A stretch of DNA of 64,000 nucleotides from PKWO01 sp036384915 (GCA_036384915.1 DASVLJ010000049.1:104532-168531); one strand, 5' to 3'; shown: positions 55,499-63,795, counted from the first letter of the stretch. Numbers and translations are program-made. The notes: generated by a model from the sequence alone, not told the origin.

Positions 55499-56032
55499 TT
55501 ACTTCTTCTTGGTTTCTTTGAGGACCACCACTTCGTCCACATAGCGGACACCCTTGCCCTTATAGGGCTCAGGGGAGCGGTAGGCACGAACTTCGGCGGC
55601 GACCTGGCCGACCTTTTGACGGTCGATGCCCTTGATCAGGATTTCCGTCGGCGTCGGGGTTTCGCACTTGACGCCGGCAGGCATCTGGTGAACCACCGGG
55701 TGAGAAAAGCCCAGCGACAGGTTCAGCTTGTCGCCTTGCGCTTGCGCCTTGAAACCCACGCCAACCAGGGACAGCTTCTTCTCGAAGCCCTTGGTAACGC
55801 CGTTGACCATATTGTTGACCAGCGCGCGCACCGTGCCGGACATGGCATTGGCTTCGCGGCTATCGTTGGCGGCTTCAAATTTCAGGGTGCCGTCGGTATT
55901 GGCAACATTGACCAAGCCATTCAACGGAAGAACCAGGGTACCCAGCGGGCCCTTGATAGTGATTTGCCCTGCGGCGATGGTCGCTTCCGCGCCCTTCGGC
56001 AGTGCAATCGGCATTTTACCTACACGAGACAT
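55499..56032 (-). CDS. rplF: 50S ribosomal protein L6
   Basis: The product has 177 residues with two repeated L6 domains. Key parts are MSRVGKMPIALPKG, the second-domain FSHPVVHQMPAGVKCE, and the C-terminal signature PEPYKGKGVRYVDEVV. It sits at the base of the factor-binding stalk. Confidence 0.98.
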   Translation of the reverse strand: MSRVGKMPIALPKGAEATIAAGQITIKGPLGTLVLPLNGLVNVANTDGTLKFEAANDSREANAMSGTVRALVNNMVNGVTKGFEKKLSLVGVGFKAQAQGDKLNLSLGFSHPVVHQMPAGVKCETPTPTEILIKGIDRQKVGQVAAEVRAYRSPEPYKGKGVRYVDEVVVLKETKKK

Positions 56033-56042
56033 CTTGCACTCC

Positions 56043-56438
56043 TTAAGCGACGTAGCAAATGACTTCGCCGCCCACGCCGGTGGCGCGTGCCTTGCGGTCA
56101 GTCATCACACCCTTGGGGGTGGAAACAATCGCCACGCCCAAACCATTCATCACGCTGGGAATCTCGTCCTTGCCCTTGTAGATGCGCAGTCCGGGACGGG
56201 ACACGCGCTCCAGGCGCTCGATGACGGGACGGCCGGCGTAATACTTCAAACCGATCTTCAATTCAGCCTTGCCTTCGCTCTCGGCGACGGCGAAGTCCTC
56301 AATGTAGCCTTCGTCCTTCAGGACGCGGGCGATCGCGACTTTGACCTTGGACGACGGCATCTGCACCGCGGTCTTTTGCACGCCCTGGGCGTTGCGAATG
56401 CGGGTCAGCATATCGGCGATAGGATCGCTCATACTCAT
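56043..56438 (-). CDS. rpsH: 30S ribosomal protein S8
   Basis: The product has 131 residues. It opens MSMSDPIADMLTRIRNAQ and ends with the signature VSTPKGVMTDRKARATGVGG. It is a primary 16S-binding protein and the feedback repressor of the spc operon in E. coli. Confidence 0.98.
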   Translation of the reverse strand: MSMSDPIADMLTRIRNAQGVQKTAVQMPSSKVKVAIARVLKDEGYIEDFAVAESEGKAELKIGLKYYAGRPVIERLERVSRPGLRIYKGKDEIPSVMNGLGVAIVSTPKGVMTDRKARATGVGGEVICYVA

Positions 56439-56452
56439 TGCTTATTCTCCTA

Positions 56453-56758
56453 TTACCAGCTGGCTTTGGTCATACCCGGGATTTCGCCGCGCATGGCGAT
56501 TTCACGGAGCTTGATACGGCCCAGACCGAACTTGCGGAAAGTGCCACGGGGACGGCCGGTCAACGTGCAGCGGTTACGCTGACGGGTCGGATTGGAATTG
56601 CGCGGCAGCGCCTGCACCTTCAGGCGCGCTTCGTAGCGCTCTTCTTCCGACTTCGATTGATCGTCGATGATAGCCTTCAACTCGGCGCGCTTGGCGGCGA
56701 ACTTCTTCACCAGGTCGGCGCGCTTTTGTTCACGGTTAATCAGTGCCAGTTTTGCCAT
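56453..56758 (-). CDS. rpsN: 30S ribosomal protein S14
   Basis: The product has 101 residues, the long zinc-free type (no CxxC pairs). The C-terminal signature is RCTLTGRPRGTFRKFGLGR. It completes the 30S head. It lies 7 nt after rplE. Confidence 0.98.
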   Translation of the reverse strand: MAKLALINREQKRADLVKKFAAKRAELKAIIDDQSKSEEERYEARLKVQALPRNSNPTRQRNRCTLTGRPRGTFRKFGLGRIKLREIAMRGEIPGMTKASW

Positions 56759-56765
56759 GGCAGCC

Positions 56766-57305
56766 TCAGTTTCTGAACGGAAATTTAAATGCGGCGAGAA
56801 GCGACTTCGCTTCGTCGTCGGTCTTCGCAGTCGTCGTGATGCTGATGTTCATGCCACGCAACGCGTCAATCTTGTCGTACTCGATTTCGGGGAAGATGAT
56901 CTGCTCTTTCACGCCGATGTTGTAGTTGCCGCGACCGTCGAAGGCACGACCCGACACGCCGCGGAAGTCACGCACGCGGGGCAGGGCAACCGTGATCAGG
57001 CGGTCGAGGAATTCATACATCGCGGCGCCACGCAGGGTCACCATGCAGCCGATCGGATAGCCCTCGCGAATCTTGAAGCCGGCGATAGCCTTGCGAGCCT
57101 TCGTCACGACGGGCTTCTGGCCGGCGATCTTGGTCAAGTCGCCCACGGCATGCTCGATGACTTTCTTGTCGGCGACAGCTTCGGACAGACCCATGTTCAG
57201 GGTGATCTTCAGCAGGCGCGGCACTTCCATCGGCGACTTGTACGAGTACTTCGTCGTCAGGTCGGCGACGACCTTTTCTTTATAAAAATCTTGGAGACGG
57301 GACAT
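56766..57305 (-). CDS. rplE: 50S ribosomal protein L5
   Basis: The product has 179 residues. It contains the signature LKITLNMGLSEAVADKK and the conserved C-terminal RGMNISITTTAKTDDEAKSL. It binds 5S rRNA and forms part of the central protuberance. Confidence 0.98.
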   Translation of the reverse strand: MSRLQDFYKEKVVADLTTKYSYKSPMEVPRLLKITLNMGLSEAVADKKVIEHAVGDLTKIAGQKPVVTKARKAIAGFKIREGYPIGCMVTLRGAAMYEFLDRLITVALPRVRDFRGVSGRAFDGRGNYNIGVKEQIIFPEIEYDKIDALRGMNISITTTAKTDDEAKSLLAAFKFPFRN

Positions 57306-57311
57306 GATCTC

Positions 57312-57626
57312 TTACGCTTTCACAACTTCGCCGTTGGACTTGAAGACGCGGACCTTCTTGCCGTCCACGGTCTTGAAACCGACGCGATCCGCCTTGCCGG
57401 TCGCGGCATTGAACAGCGCGACATTGGAGACGTGAATCGGCATTGCCTTGTCGACGATGCCACCAGTGGTACCGGTCATGGGATTGGGCTTGACCGCCTT
57501 CTTGGCGACATTCACACCCTCGACCACAACGTAATCAGCATCGACGCGCTGCGTGACGGTGCCACGCTTGCCCTTGTCCTTGCCGGTCAAGACGATCACT
57601 TCGTCGTTCTTTACAATCTTAGCCAT
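57312..57626 (-). CDS. rplX: 50S ribosomal protein L24
   Basis: The product has 104 residues. The KOW motif DEVIVLTGKDKGKRGTVTQR opens the protein and GGIVDKAMPIHVSNVAL follows. It initiates 50S assembly near the exit tunnel. It lies 9 nt after rplN. Confidence 0.98.
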   Translation of the reverse strand: MAKIVKNDEVIVLTGKDKGKRGTVTQRVDADYVVVEGVNVAKKAVKPNPMTGTTGGIVDKAMPIHVSNVALFNAATGKADRVGFKTVDGKKVRVFKSNGEVVKA

Positions 57627-57635
57627 GACGACTCC

Positions 57636-58004
57636 TTACAGAACTTCAGGCGCGAGCGAGACGATCTTCATGAAGCGCTCGGAACGCAGTTCACGCGTCA
57701 CCGGGCCGAAGATACGCGTGCCAATCGGCTCGAGCTTCGAATTGAGCAACACCGCGGCGTTGCCGTCGAACTTCACCAACGAGCCGTCCTGGCGACGTAC
57801 ACCCTTGGCGGTACGCACGACAACAGCGTTGTAAATTTCGCCCTTCTTGACGCGACCACGCGGAGCAGCAACCTTCACCGTGACCTTGATCACGTCGCCG
57901 ATGCTCGCGTAACGGCGCTTGGAACCACCGAGCACCTTGATGCACATGACTTCACGCGCACCCGTGTTGTCGGCCACTTCTAGCCGGCTTTCAGTTTGAA
58001 TCAT
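57636..58004 (-). CDS. rplN: 50S ribosomal protein L14
   Basis: The product has 122 residues. It opens MIQTESRLEVADNTGAREVM and carries GSKRRYASIGDVIKVTVK. It interacts with translation factors and inter-subunit bridges. It is the first gene of the spc operon, with a promoter at 58196-58224 and a leader of about 185 nt. Confidence 0.98.
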   Translation of the reverse strand: MIQTESRLEVADNTGAREVMCIKVLGGSKRRYASIGDVIKVTVKVAAPRGRVKKGEIYNAVVVRTAKGVRRQDGSLVKFDGNAAVLLNSKLEPIGTRIFGPVTRELRSERFMKIVSLAPEVL

Positions 58005-58195
58005 AGTATTTTCTTTCCCAACTTAACCCGTTCCACCCGCACAATGCGGATTCCCGGTCAGTCTTGGTCCCGTCAGGCCGCCTCTGCTGAGGCAATCCGA
58101 TTGGGCGGACGATAAAAATCTGCTTTTACAACCACTTGCCGCTTTTGGCGAACATCTCGCTCCACAACTTATGCAATCGAAGAACGAAGCCCAGC

Positions 58196-58224
58196 ATTAT
58201 CACACGAAAATACCGGGCCTGCAA
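58196..58224 (-). promoter_or_regulatory. Promoter of the spc operon (rplN)
   Basis: On the minus strand TTGCAG (58224-58219) and GATAAT (58201-58196) are 17 nt apart, with TGTG before the -10 giving an extended -10. The spacer GCCCGGTATTTTCGTGT is almost identical to that of the rplC promoter at 63158-63186. Confidence 0.75.
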
Positions 58225-58234
58225 CTACTATTTC

Positions 58235-58267
58235 AAGGATTTCCCCAAATTCATTGGGGAAATCCTT
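58235..58267. repeat. 14-bp perfect inverted repeat after rpsQ
   Basis: AAGGATTTCCCCAA (58235-58248) and TTGGGGAAATCCTT (58254-58267) enclose a 5-nt loop. It lies just after the rpsQ stop and just before the spc promoter. In the direction of the operon no T-run follows. On the other strand a T-run does follow. It may end the S10 transcript inefficiently, protect its 3' end, or stop antisense transcription. Confidence 0.6.
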
Positions 58268-58275
58268 TTTACTAC

Positions 58276-58548
58276 TTAGACAGCTTGCGCCACCTGCACC
58301 ACGCGCGTCACGGTCCAAGCCTTGGTCTTGGAGATCGGACGGCCTTCCTGGATTTCGACGGTGTCGCCTTCCTTGGCGGTGTTGCCCTCGTTGTGAGCGT
58401 GATACTTGGCGGTACGGACGATGATCTTGCCGTACAGCGGGTGCTTGACGTGACGCTCGATCAGCACGGTAACAGTCTTGTCCATCTTGTCGGACACGAC
58501 CTTGCCGACCAGCGTGCGCTTCAGAGCGGTTTTAGCTTGATCGTTCAT
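58276..58548 (-). CDS. rpsQ: 30S ribosomal protein S17
   Basis: The product has 90 residues. The OB-fold includes RTLVGKVVSDKMDKTVTVLI and the signature GDTVEIQEGRPISKTKAW. It is a primary 16S-binding protein. The start overlaps the rpmC stop (TAATG). Confidence 0.98.
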   Translation of the reverse strand: MNDQAKTALKRTLVGKVVSDKMDKTVTVLIERHVKHPLYGKIIVRTAKYHAHNEGNTAKEGDTVEIQEGRPISKTKAWTVTRVVQVAQAV

Positions 58549-58739
58549 TATTTGGCGTCCTTCTGATTCATGACAGTCTTGACACGTGCGATATCGCGGC
58601 GAACCTTCTTGAGTTGCGCAGTGTTCGTCAGCTGTTGCGTAGCGATTTGCATACGCAGGCTGAATTGCGCCTTCAGCAACTCGTTCAGCTCTTTCGTCAG
58701 AGCCGCTTCGTCTTTGCCGCGGAGTTCAGATGCTTTCAT
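58548..58739 (-). CDS. rpmC: 50S ribosomal protein L29
   Basis: The product has 63 residues in a two-helix coiled coil. It opens MKASELRGKDEAALTKEL and carries the signature NTAQLKKVRRDIARVKTV. Start 58739 has GGAG 5 nt upstream; a GTG two codons earlier is less likely. Confidence 0.97.
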   Translation of the reverse strand: MKASELRGKDEAALTKELNELLKAQFSLRMQIATQQLTNTAQLKKVRRDIARVKTVMNQKDAK

Positions 58740-58750
58740 TTCCACTCCCC

Positions 58751-59170
58751 TTATTGGCCGACTTGACGGACGACGAACGTAGTCAACAACGGCAGCTTGG
58801 CAGCAGCCAGACGGAACGCCTCGCGAGCCAAGGTTTCATCAACGCCATCCATCTCGTACAACATCTTGCCCGGTTGAATCTCGGCGACGTAGTACTCGGG
58901 ATTGCCCTTACCGTTACCCATACGGACCTCAGCCGGCTTTTGCGAAATTGGCTTGTCCGGGAAAACGCGGATCCAGATACGGCCGCCACGCTTGATGTGG
59001 CGGGTCATGGCGCGACGTGCGGCCTCGATCTGGCGAGCCGTGATACGGCCGCGGCCGATGGCCTTCAAACCGAATTCACCGAACGAGACGGCGGTGCCGC
59101 GCTCGTGCGAAATGCCCTTGTTGCGGCCTTTCTGTTCCTTACGATATTTTCTGCGTGCTGGTTGCAGCAT
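58751..59170 (-). CDS. rplP: 50S ribosomal protein L16
   Basis: The product has 139 residues. It opens MLQPARRKYRKEQKGRNKG and carries RIWIRVFPDKPISQKPAEVR. It organises the A-site region of the peptidyl-transferase centre. It lies 2 nt after rpsC. Confidence 0.98.
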   Translation of the reverse strand: MLQPARRKYRKEQKGRNKGISHERGTAVSFGEFGLKAIGRGRITARQIEAARRAMTRHIKRGGRIWIRVFPDKPISQKPAEVRMGNGKGNPEYYVAEIQPGKMLYEMDGVDETLAREAFRLAAAKLPLLTTFVVRQVGQ

Positions 59171-59172
59171 GA

Positions 59173-60003
59173 TTATTCTCCTGCTTTCTCAGCCGGAGCA
59201 TCCGGCTTCTTGGCGGCGCGCACGCGCTTGGCGCCAGGTGCGCCTGCACCAGGCGCAGCGGCGTCGGCACGCGGGGCGCGGGGACGGCCGGCGGGCTTGC
59301 CATCATCACGGCGCGGACCGCGGCGCTTCTTGTCGTCATCGGCCGGAGCCACTTCGACGGTCGGCGTTTCGCCAGAGGCGAGACGGTCGCCCTTGTAGAC
59401 CCAGACCTTGATACCGATGATGCCGTAGGTCGTGCTGGCCTCGCCGAAACCGTAGTCGATGTCAGCGCGCAGGGTGTGCAGAGGCACACGGCCTTCGCGA
59501 TACCATTCGGTACGGGCGATTTCGATGCCGTTCAAGCGGCCCGACGACATGATCTTGATGCCCTGGGCACCCAGACGCATGGCGTTTTGCATGGCGCGCT
59601 TCATGGCGCGGCGGAACATGATGCGCTTTTCCAATTGCTGGGCAATCGAGTCGGCGATCAGTTGCGCATCGGTTTCCGGCTTGCGGATTTCTTCGATGTT
59701 GACATGCACGGGCACGCCCATCATCTTGGTCAGGGCCGACTTCAGGACTTCGATGTCCTCGCCCTTCTTGCCGATGACGACGCCGGGACGCGAACTGAAA
59801 ATCGTGATGCGCGCGTTCTTGGCGGGGCGCTCGATGACCACGCGGCCAACCGAGGCGTTCTTCAGCTTCTTCTTGAGGTAATCGCGAACCTTCAGGTCTT
59901 CGTTGAGCATGGAGGCAAAGTTGCCATTGCCTGCATACCAGCGCGAACCCCAGTTACGGGTAACCGCAAGGCGGAAGCCGGTCGGATGTATCTTCTGTCC
60001 CAT
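59173..60003 (-). CDS. rpsC: 30S ribosomal protein S3
   Basis: The product has 276 residues, about 43 more than E. coli S3. The N-terminal KH domain (GVVIGKKGEDIEVLKSALTK) and the C-terminal S3 domain (YGFGEASTTYGIIGIKVWVY) are normal. The extra tail, from about residue 228, is rich in Arg, Ala, Pro and Gly. It lies on the solvent side of the 30S and is common in Burkholderiales. S3 forms the mRNA entry site. Confidence 0.98.
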   Translation of the reverse strand: MGQKIHPTGFRLAVTRNWGSRWYAGNGNFASMLNEDLKVRDYLKKKLKNASVGRVVIERPAKNARITIFSSRPGVVIGKKGEDIEVLKSALTKMMGVPVHVNIEEIRKPETDAQLIADSIAQQLEKRIMFRRAMKRAMQNAMRLGAQGIKIMSSGRLNGIEIARTEWYREGRVPLHTLRADIDYGFGEASTTYGIIGIKVWVYKGDRLASGETPTVEVAPADDDKKRRGPRRDDGKPAGRPRAPRADAAAPGAGAPGAKRVRAAKKPDAPAEKAGE

Positions 60004-60012
60004 CGTGACTCC

Positions 60013-60345
60013 TTAGTTGCCGACAGTCACGTAAATGTGACAGGTTTGCTTCGAGATACGATCACCACGGCCCTTTGCACGCGCTGTGAAGCGCTTGAGG
60101 ACCGCACCTTTTTCGACGTAGATCGTCGTCACTTTGAGCTCGTCGATATCCGCGCCGTCATTGTGCTCGGCGTTGGCAATCGCCGATTCCAGAACGCGCT
60201 TGATGATCGCAGCGCCTTTCTTGGGCGAGAAAGCCAGGGTATTGAGAGCCTGATCAACTTTTTTACCGCGGATCAGATCGGCAACCAGACGGCCCTTTTG
60301 AGCCGACAGGCGCGCGCCACGCAGGGATGCTTTAGTTTCCATCAT
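60013..60345 (-). CDS. rplV: 50S ribosomal protein L22
   Basis: The product has 110 residues. The signature is KRFTARAKGRGDRISKQTCH, which includes the exit-tunnel hairpin contact region. An alternative start one codon later gives METKASLRGARLSAQ. It lies between rpsS and rpsC as usual. Confidence 0.98.
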   Translation of the reverse strand: MMETKASLRGARLSAQKGRLVADLIRGKKVDQALNTLAFSPKKGAAIIKRVLESAIANAEHNDGADIDELKVTTIYVEKGAVLKRFTARAKGRGDRISKQTCHIYVTVGN

Positions 60346-60351
60346 GGGACC

Positions 60352-60627
60352 TTATTTCTTAGCCTTCTTGTCAGCGGCGTGGCCCTTGAACGTACGGGTC
60401 AACGCGAATTCGCCGAGCTTGTGACCGACCATGTTTTCGGAAACATACACCGGCACGTGCTGCTTGCCGTTATGCACCGCAATAGTCAGACCGATGAAGT
60501 CCGGCATGATGGTCGAACGACGCGACCAGGTCTTGATTGGCTTCTTGTCCTTGGTCGCTTGCGCGGCTTCGACCTTCTTCACCAGGTGGGCGTCGCAAAA
60601 CGGCCCTTTTTTCAATGAACGAGTCAT
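60352..60627 (-). CDS. rpsS: 30S ribosomal protein S19
   Basis: The product has 91 residues. It opens MTRSLKKGPFCDAHLVKKVE and carries VPVYVSENMVGHKLGEFALT. It lies in the 30S head and pairs with S13. Confidence 0.98.
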   Translation of the reverse strand: MTRSLKKGPFCDAHLVKKVEAAQATKDKKPIKTWSRRSTIMPDFIGLTIAVHNGKQHVPVYVSENMVGHKLGEFALTRTFKGHAADKKAKK

Positions 60628-60636
60628 GATTTATCC

Positions 60637-61464
60637 TTATTTCTTGCCACGGCGCGAGACGATCATCGAAGTCGTGCGCTTGTTGCGACGCGTCTTCTTG
60701 CCCTTGGTCTGCTGGCCCCACGGCGATACCGGGTGGCGGCCTGCAGCGGTCTTGCCCTCACCACCACCATGCGGGTGGTCGATCGGGTTCATGACCACGC
60801 CGCGAACGGTCGGGCGGACACCGCGCCAACGCATTGCACCAGCTTTACCGATCTTGCGCAGGCTGTGTTCTGCATTGCCGACTTCGCCGATGGTGGCGCG
60901 GCACTCGATGTGCACGCGGCGCACTTCGCCGGAACGCAGGCGAACCTGGGCGTAGGTGCCTTCACGTGCCATCAGCACGACACCGGCGCCGGCGGTACGG
61001 GCCATTTGCGCGCCCTTGCCGGGCAGCATTTCGACACAGTGCATCGTGGTACCGACCGGGATGTTGCGGATCGGCAGACAGTTACCCGACTTGATCGGCG
61101 CTTCGGCGCCGTTCATGATCTGGTCGCCCACGGCCATGCCCTTGGCAGCGATCACGTAGTGACGCTCGCCATCGGCGTAGCACAGCAAGGCGATATGCGC
61201 CGTGCGGTTGGGATCGTATTCGATACGTTCAACCTTGGCCGGAATACCGTCCTTGTTGCGGCGAAAATCGACGACGCGATAGTGATGCTTGTGACCGCCA
61301 CCGATATGACGGGTGGTGATGTGGCCGTTATTGTTGCGGCCGGCGGTCTTGCTCTTCTTTTCGACCAGCGCAGCGAACGGGCGGCCCTTGTACAGGTCGC
61401 TGTTGACGACCTTGACCATGCCGCGACGGCCGGGCGAAGTCGGCTTGACTTTAACGAGTGCCAT
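60637..61464 (-). CDS. rplB: 50S ribosomal protein L2
   Basis: The product has 275 residues. It opens MALVKVKPTSPGRRGMVKVV. The C-terminal signature is MNPIDHPHGGGEGKTAAG, containing the conserved histidine near the peptidyl-transferase centre. The start overlaps the rplW stop (TAATG). Confidence 0.98.
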   Translation of the reverse strand: MALVKVKPTSPGRRGMVKVVNSDLYKGRPFAALVEKKSKTAGRNNNGHITTRHIGGGHKHHYRVVDFRRNKDGIPAKVERIEYDPNRTAHIALLCYADGERHYVIAAKGMAVGDQIMNGAEAPIKSGNCLPIRNIPVGTTMHCVEMLPGKGAQMARTAGAGVVLMAREGTYAQVRLRSGEVRRVHIECRATIGEVGNAEHSLRKIGKAGAMRWRGVRPTVRGVVMNPIDHPHGGGEGKTAAGRHPVSPWGQQTKGKKTRRNKRTTSMIVSRRGKK

Positions 61465-61781
61465 TATTTAGCCTCCTCGGTGAAGTTGATTTCTTGACCG
61501 GGCTTCAGGCAGACGAAAGCACGACGCGTGTGGTTGCGGCGACCGACGAAACGGCCGGCACGCTTTTGCTTGCCTTCGCGGTTCGCGACTTGCACGGAAT
61601 CCACCTGCACCTTGAACAGCAGCTCGACCGCAGCCTTGATTTCCGGCTTGGTTGCGTCCGGGGCGACCAGGAACACGACTTGCTCGTGCTTTTCAGCGAC
61701 GAAAGTCGCCTTTTCCGAAATCACCGGCGCCAGCAGCACCTTCATCAGGCGCTCTTCGCTAATTTTGACTACGGCGTTCAT
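61464..61781 (-). CDS. rplW: 50S ribosomal protein L23
   Basis: The product has 105 residues. It carries LMKVLLAPVISEKATFVAEK and the signature RAGRFVGRRNHTRRAFVCLK. It sits at the exit tunnel and docks trigger factor and SRP. The start overlaps the rplD stop by ATGA. Confidence 0.98.
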   Translation of the reverse strand: MNAVVKISEERLMKVLLAPVISEKATFVAEKHEQVVFLVAPDATKPEIKAAVELLFKVQVDSVQVANREGKQKRAGRFVGRRNHTRRAFVCLKPGQEINFTEEAK

Positions 61782-62398
61782 GCCAGCATCTCCTCAATCT
61801 TGGCCAATGCGGGCTTGGTGATCACGATCTTCTTGTAGAACACCAGGGAAACCGGGTCGGCGTGACGCGGCTCGCAAACCAGCACGTTGGGCAGGTTGCG
61901 CGAAGCCAGCAACAGGTTTTCGCTCAGATTGTCGGTAATGACCAGCACCGAATCCAGGCCCATGCCCTTGAGCTTTTGGGCCAGCAGCTTGGTCTTGGGC
62001 GCATCGACGTCGAAACCTTCGACAACCGACAGACGATCTTCGCGAGCCAACTGCGAGAGGATCGAGCAGACGCCTGCGCGATACATCTTCTTGTTGACCT
62101 TGTGCGAGAAGTTTTCGTCAGGCGAATTCGGGAAAATGCGACCACCCCCGCGCCACAGCGGCGAGGACGACATACCGGCACGGGCGCGGCCCGTACCCTT
62201 TTGACGCCAGGGTTTCTTGGTCGTGTGGCTGACTTCTTCACGGTCCTTTTGCTTGCGGTTGCCGCTGCGAGCATTGGCTTGGTAGGCAACGACCACTTGA
62301 TGGATCAGGGCTTCGTTGTAGTCGCGACCGAAAATCGTGTCCGGCGCGGCGACGTTCGAAGCGGCTTGACCTTGTTCGTTCAGGAGCTTCAATTCCAT
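61778..62398 (-). CDS. rplD: 50S ribosomal protein L4
   Basis: The product has 206 residues. The tunnel loop region is KKPWRQKGTGRARAGMSSSP, followed by WRGGGRIFPNSPDENFSHKV. In E. coli L4 also represses its own operon through the S10 leader. No such leader was recognised here. Confidence 0.98.
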   Translation of the reverse strand: MELKLLNEQGQAASNVAAPDTIFGRDYNEALIHQVVVAYQANARSGNRKQKDREEVSHTTKKPWRQKGTGRARAGMSSSPLWRGGGRIFPNSPDENFSHKVNKKMYRAGVCSILSQLAREDRLSVVEGFDVDAPKTKLLAQKLKGMGLDSVLVITDNLSENLLLASRNLPNVLVCEPRHADPVSLVFYKKIVITKPALAKIEEMLA

Positions 62399-62401
62399 GG
62401 C

Positions 62402-63061
62402 TTAGGCTCCCTTCTTCAGTTTGACTTTGACTGCCGGCGAAACGATCACTTGACCGTTCTTGGCGCCGGGAACAGCGCCCTTGACCAGCAGCAACTGGCG
62501 ATCGGCGTCGATGCGCGCGATTTCCAGGTTTTGCGTAGTGCGCGTGACGTCACCCATGTGACCGGTCATACGCTTACCGGGGAACACGCGGCCTGGATCC
62601 TGCGCCATACCGATCGAACCCGGCACATTGTGCGAACGCGAGTTACCGTGGGTAGCGCGACCGGAGCCGAAGTTGTAGCGCTTGATGGTACCGGCATAGC
62701 CCTTACCGATGGTCACGCCTTGAACGTCGACCTTTTGGCCGGCTTCGAAGACGCTGCCGACGGCAACAACATCGCCTGCCTTCATTTCGGCGGCTTTGGT
62801 GCTATCAACCAGGAATTCTTTGAGGATAGTGCCCGCTTCCACACCCGCCTTAGCGAAGTGACCGGCAGCGGCTTTGTTCACGCGCGAAGCGCGACGTTGA
62901 CCGAAAGCGACCTGAACGGCGGTATAGCCATCAGTTTCGGGCGTTTTGATTTGCGTCACGCGGTTGTTCGACACGTCCAGCACGGTAACAGGAATCGAAT
63001 CCCCGTCATCCGTGAAGATGCGCATCATACCAACCTTGCGACCAACAAGGCCTAGGCTCAT
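62402..63061 (-). CDS. rplC: 50S ribosomal protein L3
   Basis: The product has 219 residues. The start MSLGLVGRKVGMMRIFTDDG at 63061 has GGAG 6 nt upstream. The L3 signature region is GSIGMAQDPGRVFPGKRMTG. It initiates 50S assembly. A promoter at 63158-63186 gives it a leader of about 90 nt independent of rpsJ. Confidence 0.98.
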   Translation of the reverse strand: MSLGLVGRKVGMMRIFTDDGDSIPVTVLDVSNNRVTQIKTPETDGYTAVQVAFGQRRASRVNKAAAGHFAKAGVEAGTILKEFLVDSTKAAEMKAGDVVAVGSVFEAGQKVDVQGVTIGKGYAGTIKRYNFGSGRATHGNSRSHNVPGSIGMAQDPGRVFPGKRMTGHMGDVTRTTQNLEIARIDADRQLLLVKGAVPGAKNGQVIVSPAVKVKLKKGA

Positions 63062-63157
63062 TGTTTTCTCCATTCCCACCTGCGATTGGGCGGGGCTGAT
63101 GTTTGTACAACTCAAATAAAGCGAGAATAGGAAAACCCACTCTCACGGAAGCGGAGC

Positions 63158-63186
63158 ATGTTAACACGAAAATCCGGGCCTTACAA
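63158..63186 (-). promoter_or_regulatory. Promoter of rplC and the rest of the S10 operon
   Basis: On the minus strand TTGTAA (63186-63181) and TAACAT (63163-63158) are 17 nt apart, with an A/T-rich stretch upstream that could be an UP element. The spacer contains GGCCCGGATTTTCGTGT, matching the spc promoter. Confidence 0.7.
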
Positions 63187-63266
63187 TAGCTAAATCAAGG
63201 GTTTAGCGGATTTTTGTGCTTAATTTTTGCTCAATTTGCTGCTTATCAATTACTTGCTTCGGACCG

Positions 63267-63390
63267 GTAGGTTGGCGCTGAACGCAGTGAAGCCCAACAT
63301 CGCATGCGCTGAACCGACACCTGAGGTGATGCGGAGTGCAATACGTTGGGCCGGGGCCCGTTGGGCTTCGCTACGCTCAACCCAACCTAC
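63267..63390. mobile_element. 124-bp foldback repeat between rpsJ and rplC
   Basis: Inverted arms of about 31 bp, 63267-63298 and 63360-63390, both read GTAGGTTGG at the outer end and GAAGCCCAAC at the inner end. The middle holds further short palindromes (GGGCCGGGGCCC-like at 63348-63360). The GTAGGTTGGG...AAGCCCAAC pattern resembles short dispersed repeats known from many proteobacteria. It lies 14 nt after the rpsJ stop. No coding sequence is present. Confidence 0.75.
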
Positions 63391-63404
63391 AATCCTTACA
63401 ACGC

Positions 63405-63722
63405 TTACTGCAACTTGATTTCGACGTCGACGCCGGCGGGCAGGTCGAGCTTCATCAGGGCATCAACCGTCTTGTCCGTCGGATCGACGATGTCCATCAG
63501 GCGCACGTGGGTACGGATTTCGAACTGGTCGCGCGAAGTCTTGTTGACGTGCGGCGAACGCAGAACGTCGAAGCGCTGGATACGCGTAGGCAGGGGCACC
63601 GGGCCCTTGACGACGGCGCCGGTACGCTTGGCAGTGTCAACGATTTCCAGGGCGGACTGGTCGATCAGACGATAGTCGAAAGCCTTCAGACGGATACGGA
63701 TTTTTTGATTCGGGGTCGACAT
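63405..63722 (-). CDS. rpsJ: 30S ribosomal protein S10
   Basis: The product has 105 residues. It carries KIRIRLKAFDYRLIDQSALE and the signature AVVKGPVPLPTRIQRFDVLR. It is also part of the NusB antitermination complex. Normally it is directly followed by rplC; here 343 nt containing a foldback repeat and a promoter separate the two. Confidence 0.98.
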   Translation of the reverse strand: MSTPNQKIRIRLKAFDYRLIDQSALEIVDTAKRTGAVVKGPVPLPTRIQRFDVLRSPHVNKTSRDQFEIRTHVRLMDIVDPTDKTVDALMKLDLPAGVDVEIKLQ

Positions 63723-63743
63723 GTTTCTTCCTTAAAGAGCGAT

Positions 63744-63768
63744 CCGCGGGCAGGTTATCTACCCGCGG
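63744..63768 (-). promoter_or_regulatory. Hairpin between tuf and rpsJ
   Basis: CCGCGGG (63744-63750) and CCCGCGG (63762-63768) form a 7-bp GC-only stem with an 11-nt loop. On the minus strand it is followed by ATCGCTCTTT, a weak T-tract, 22 nt before rpsJ. It may be a partial terminator or attenuator. Confidence 0.45.
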
Positions 63769-63795
63769 CATTACGTTAAAACTGCAGCCTTCGAC

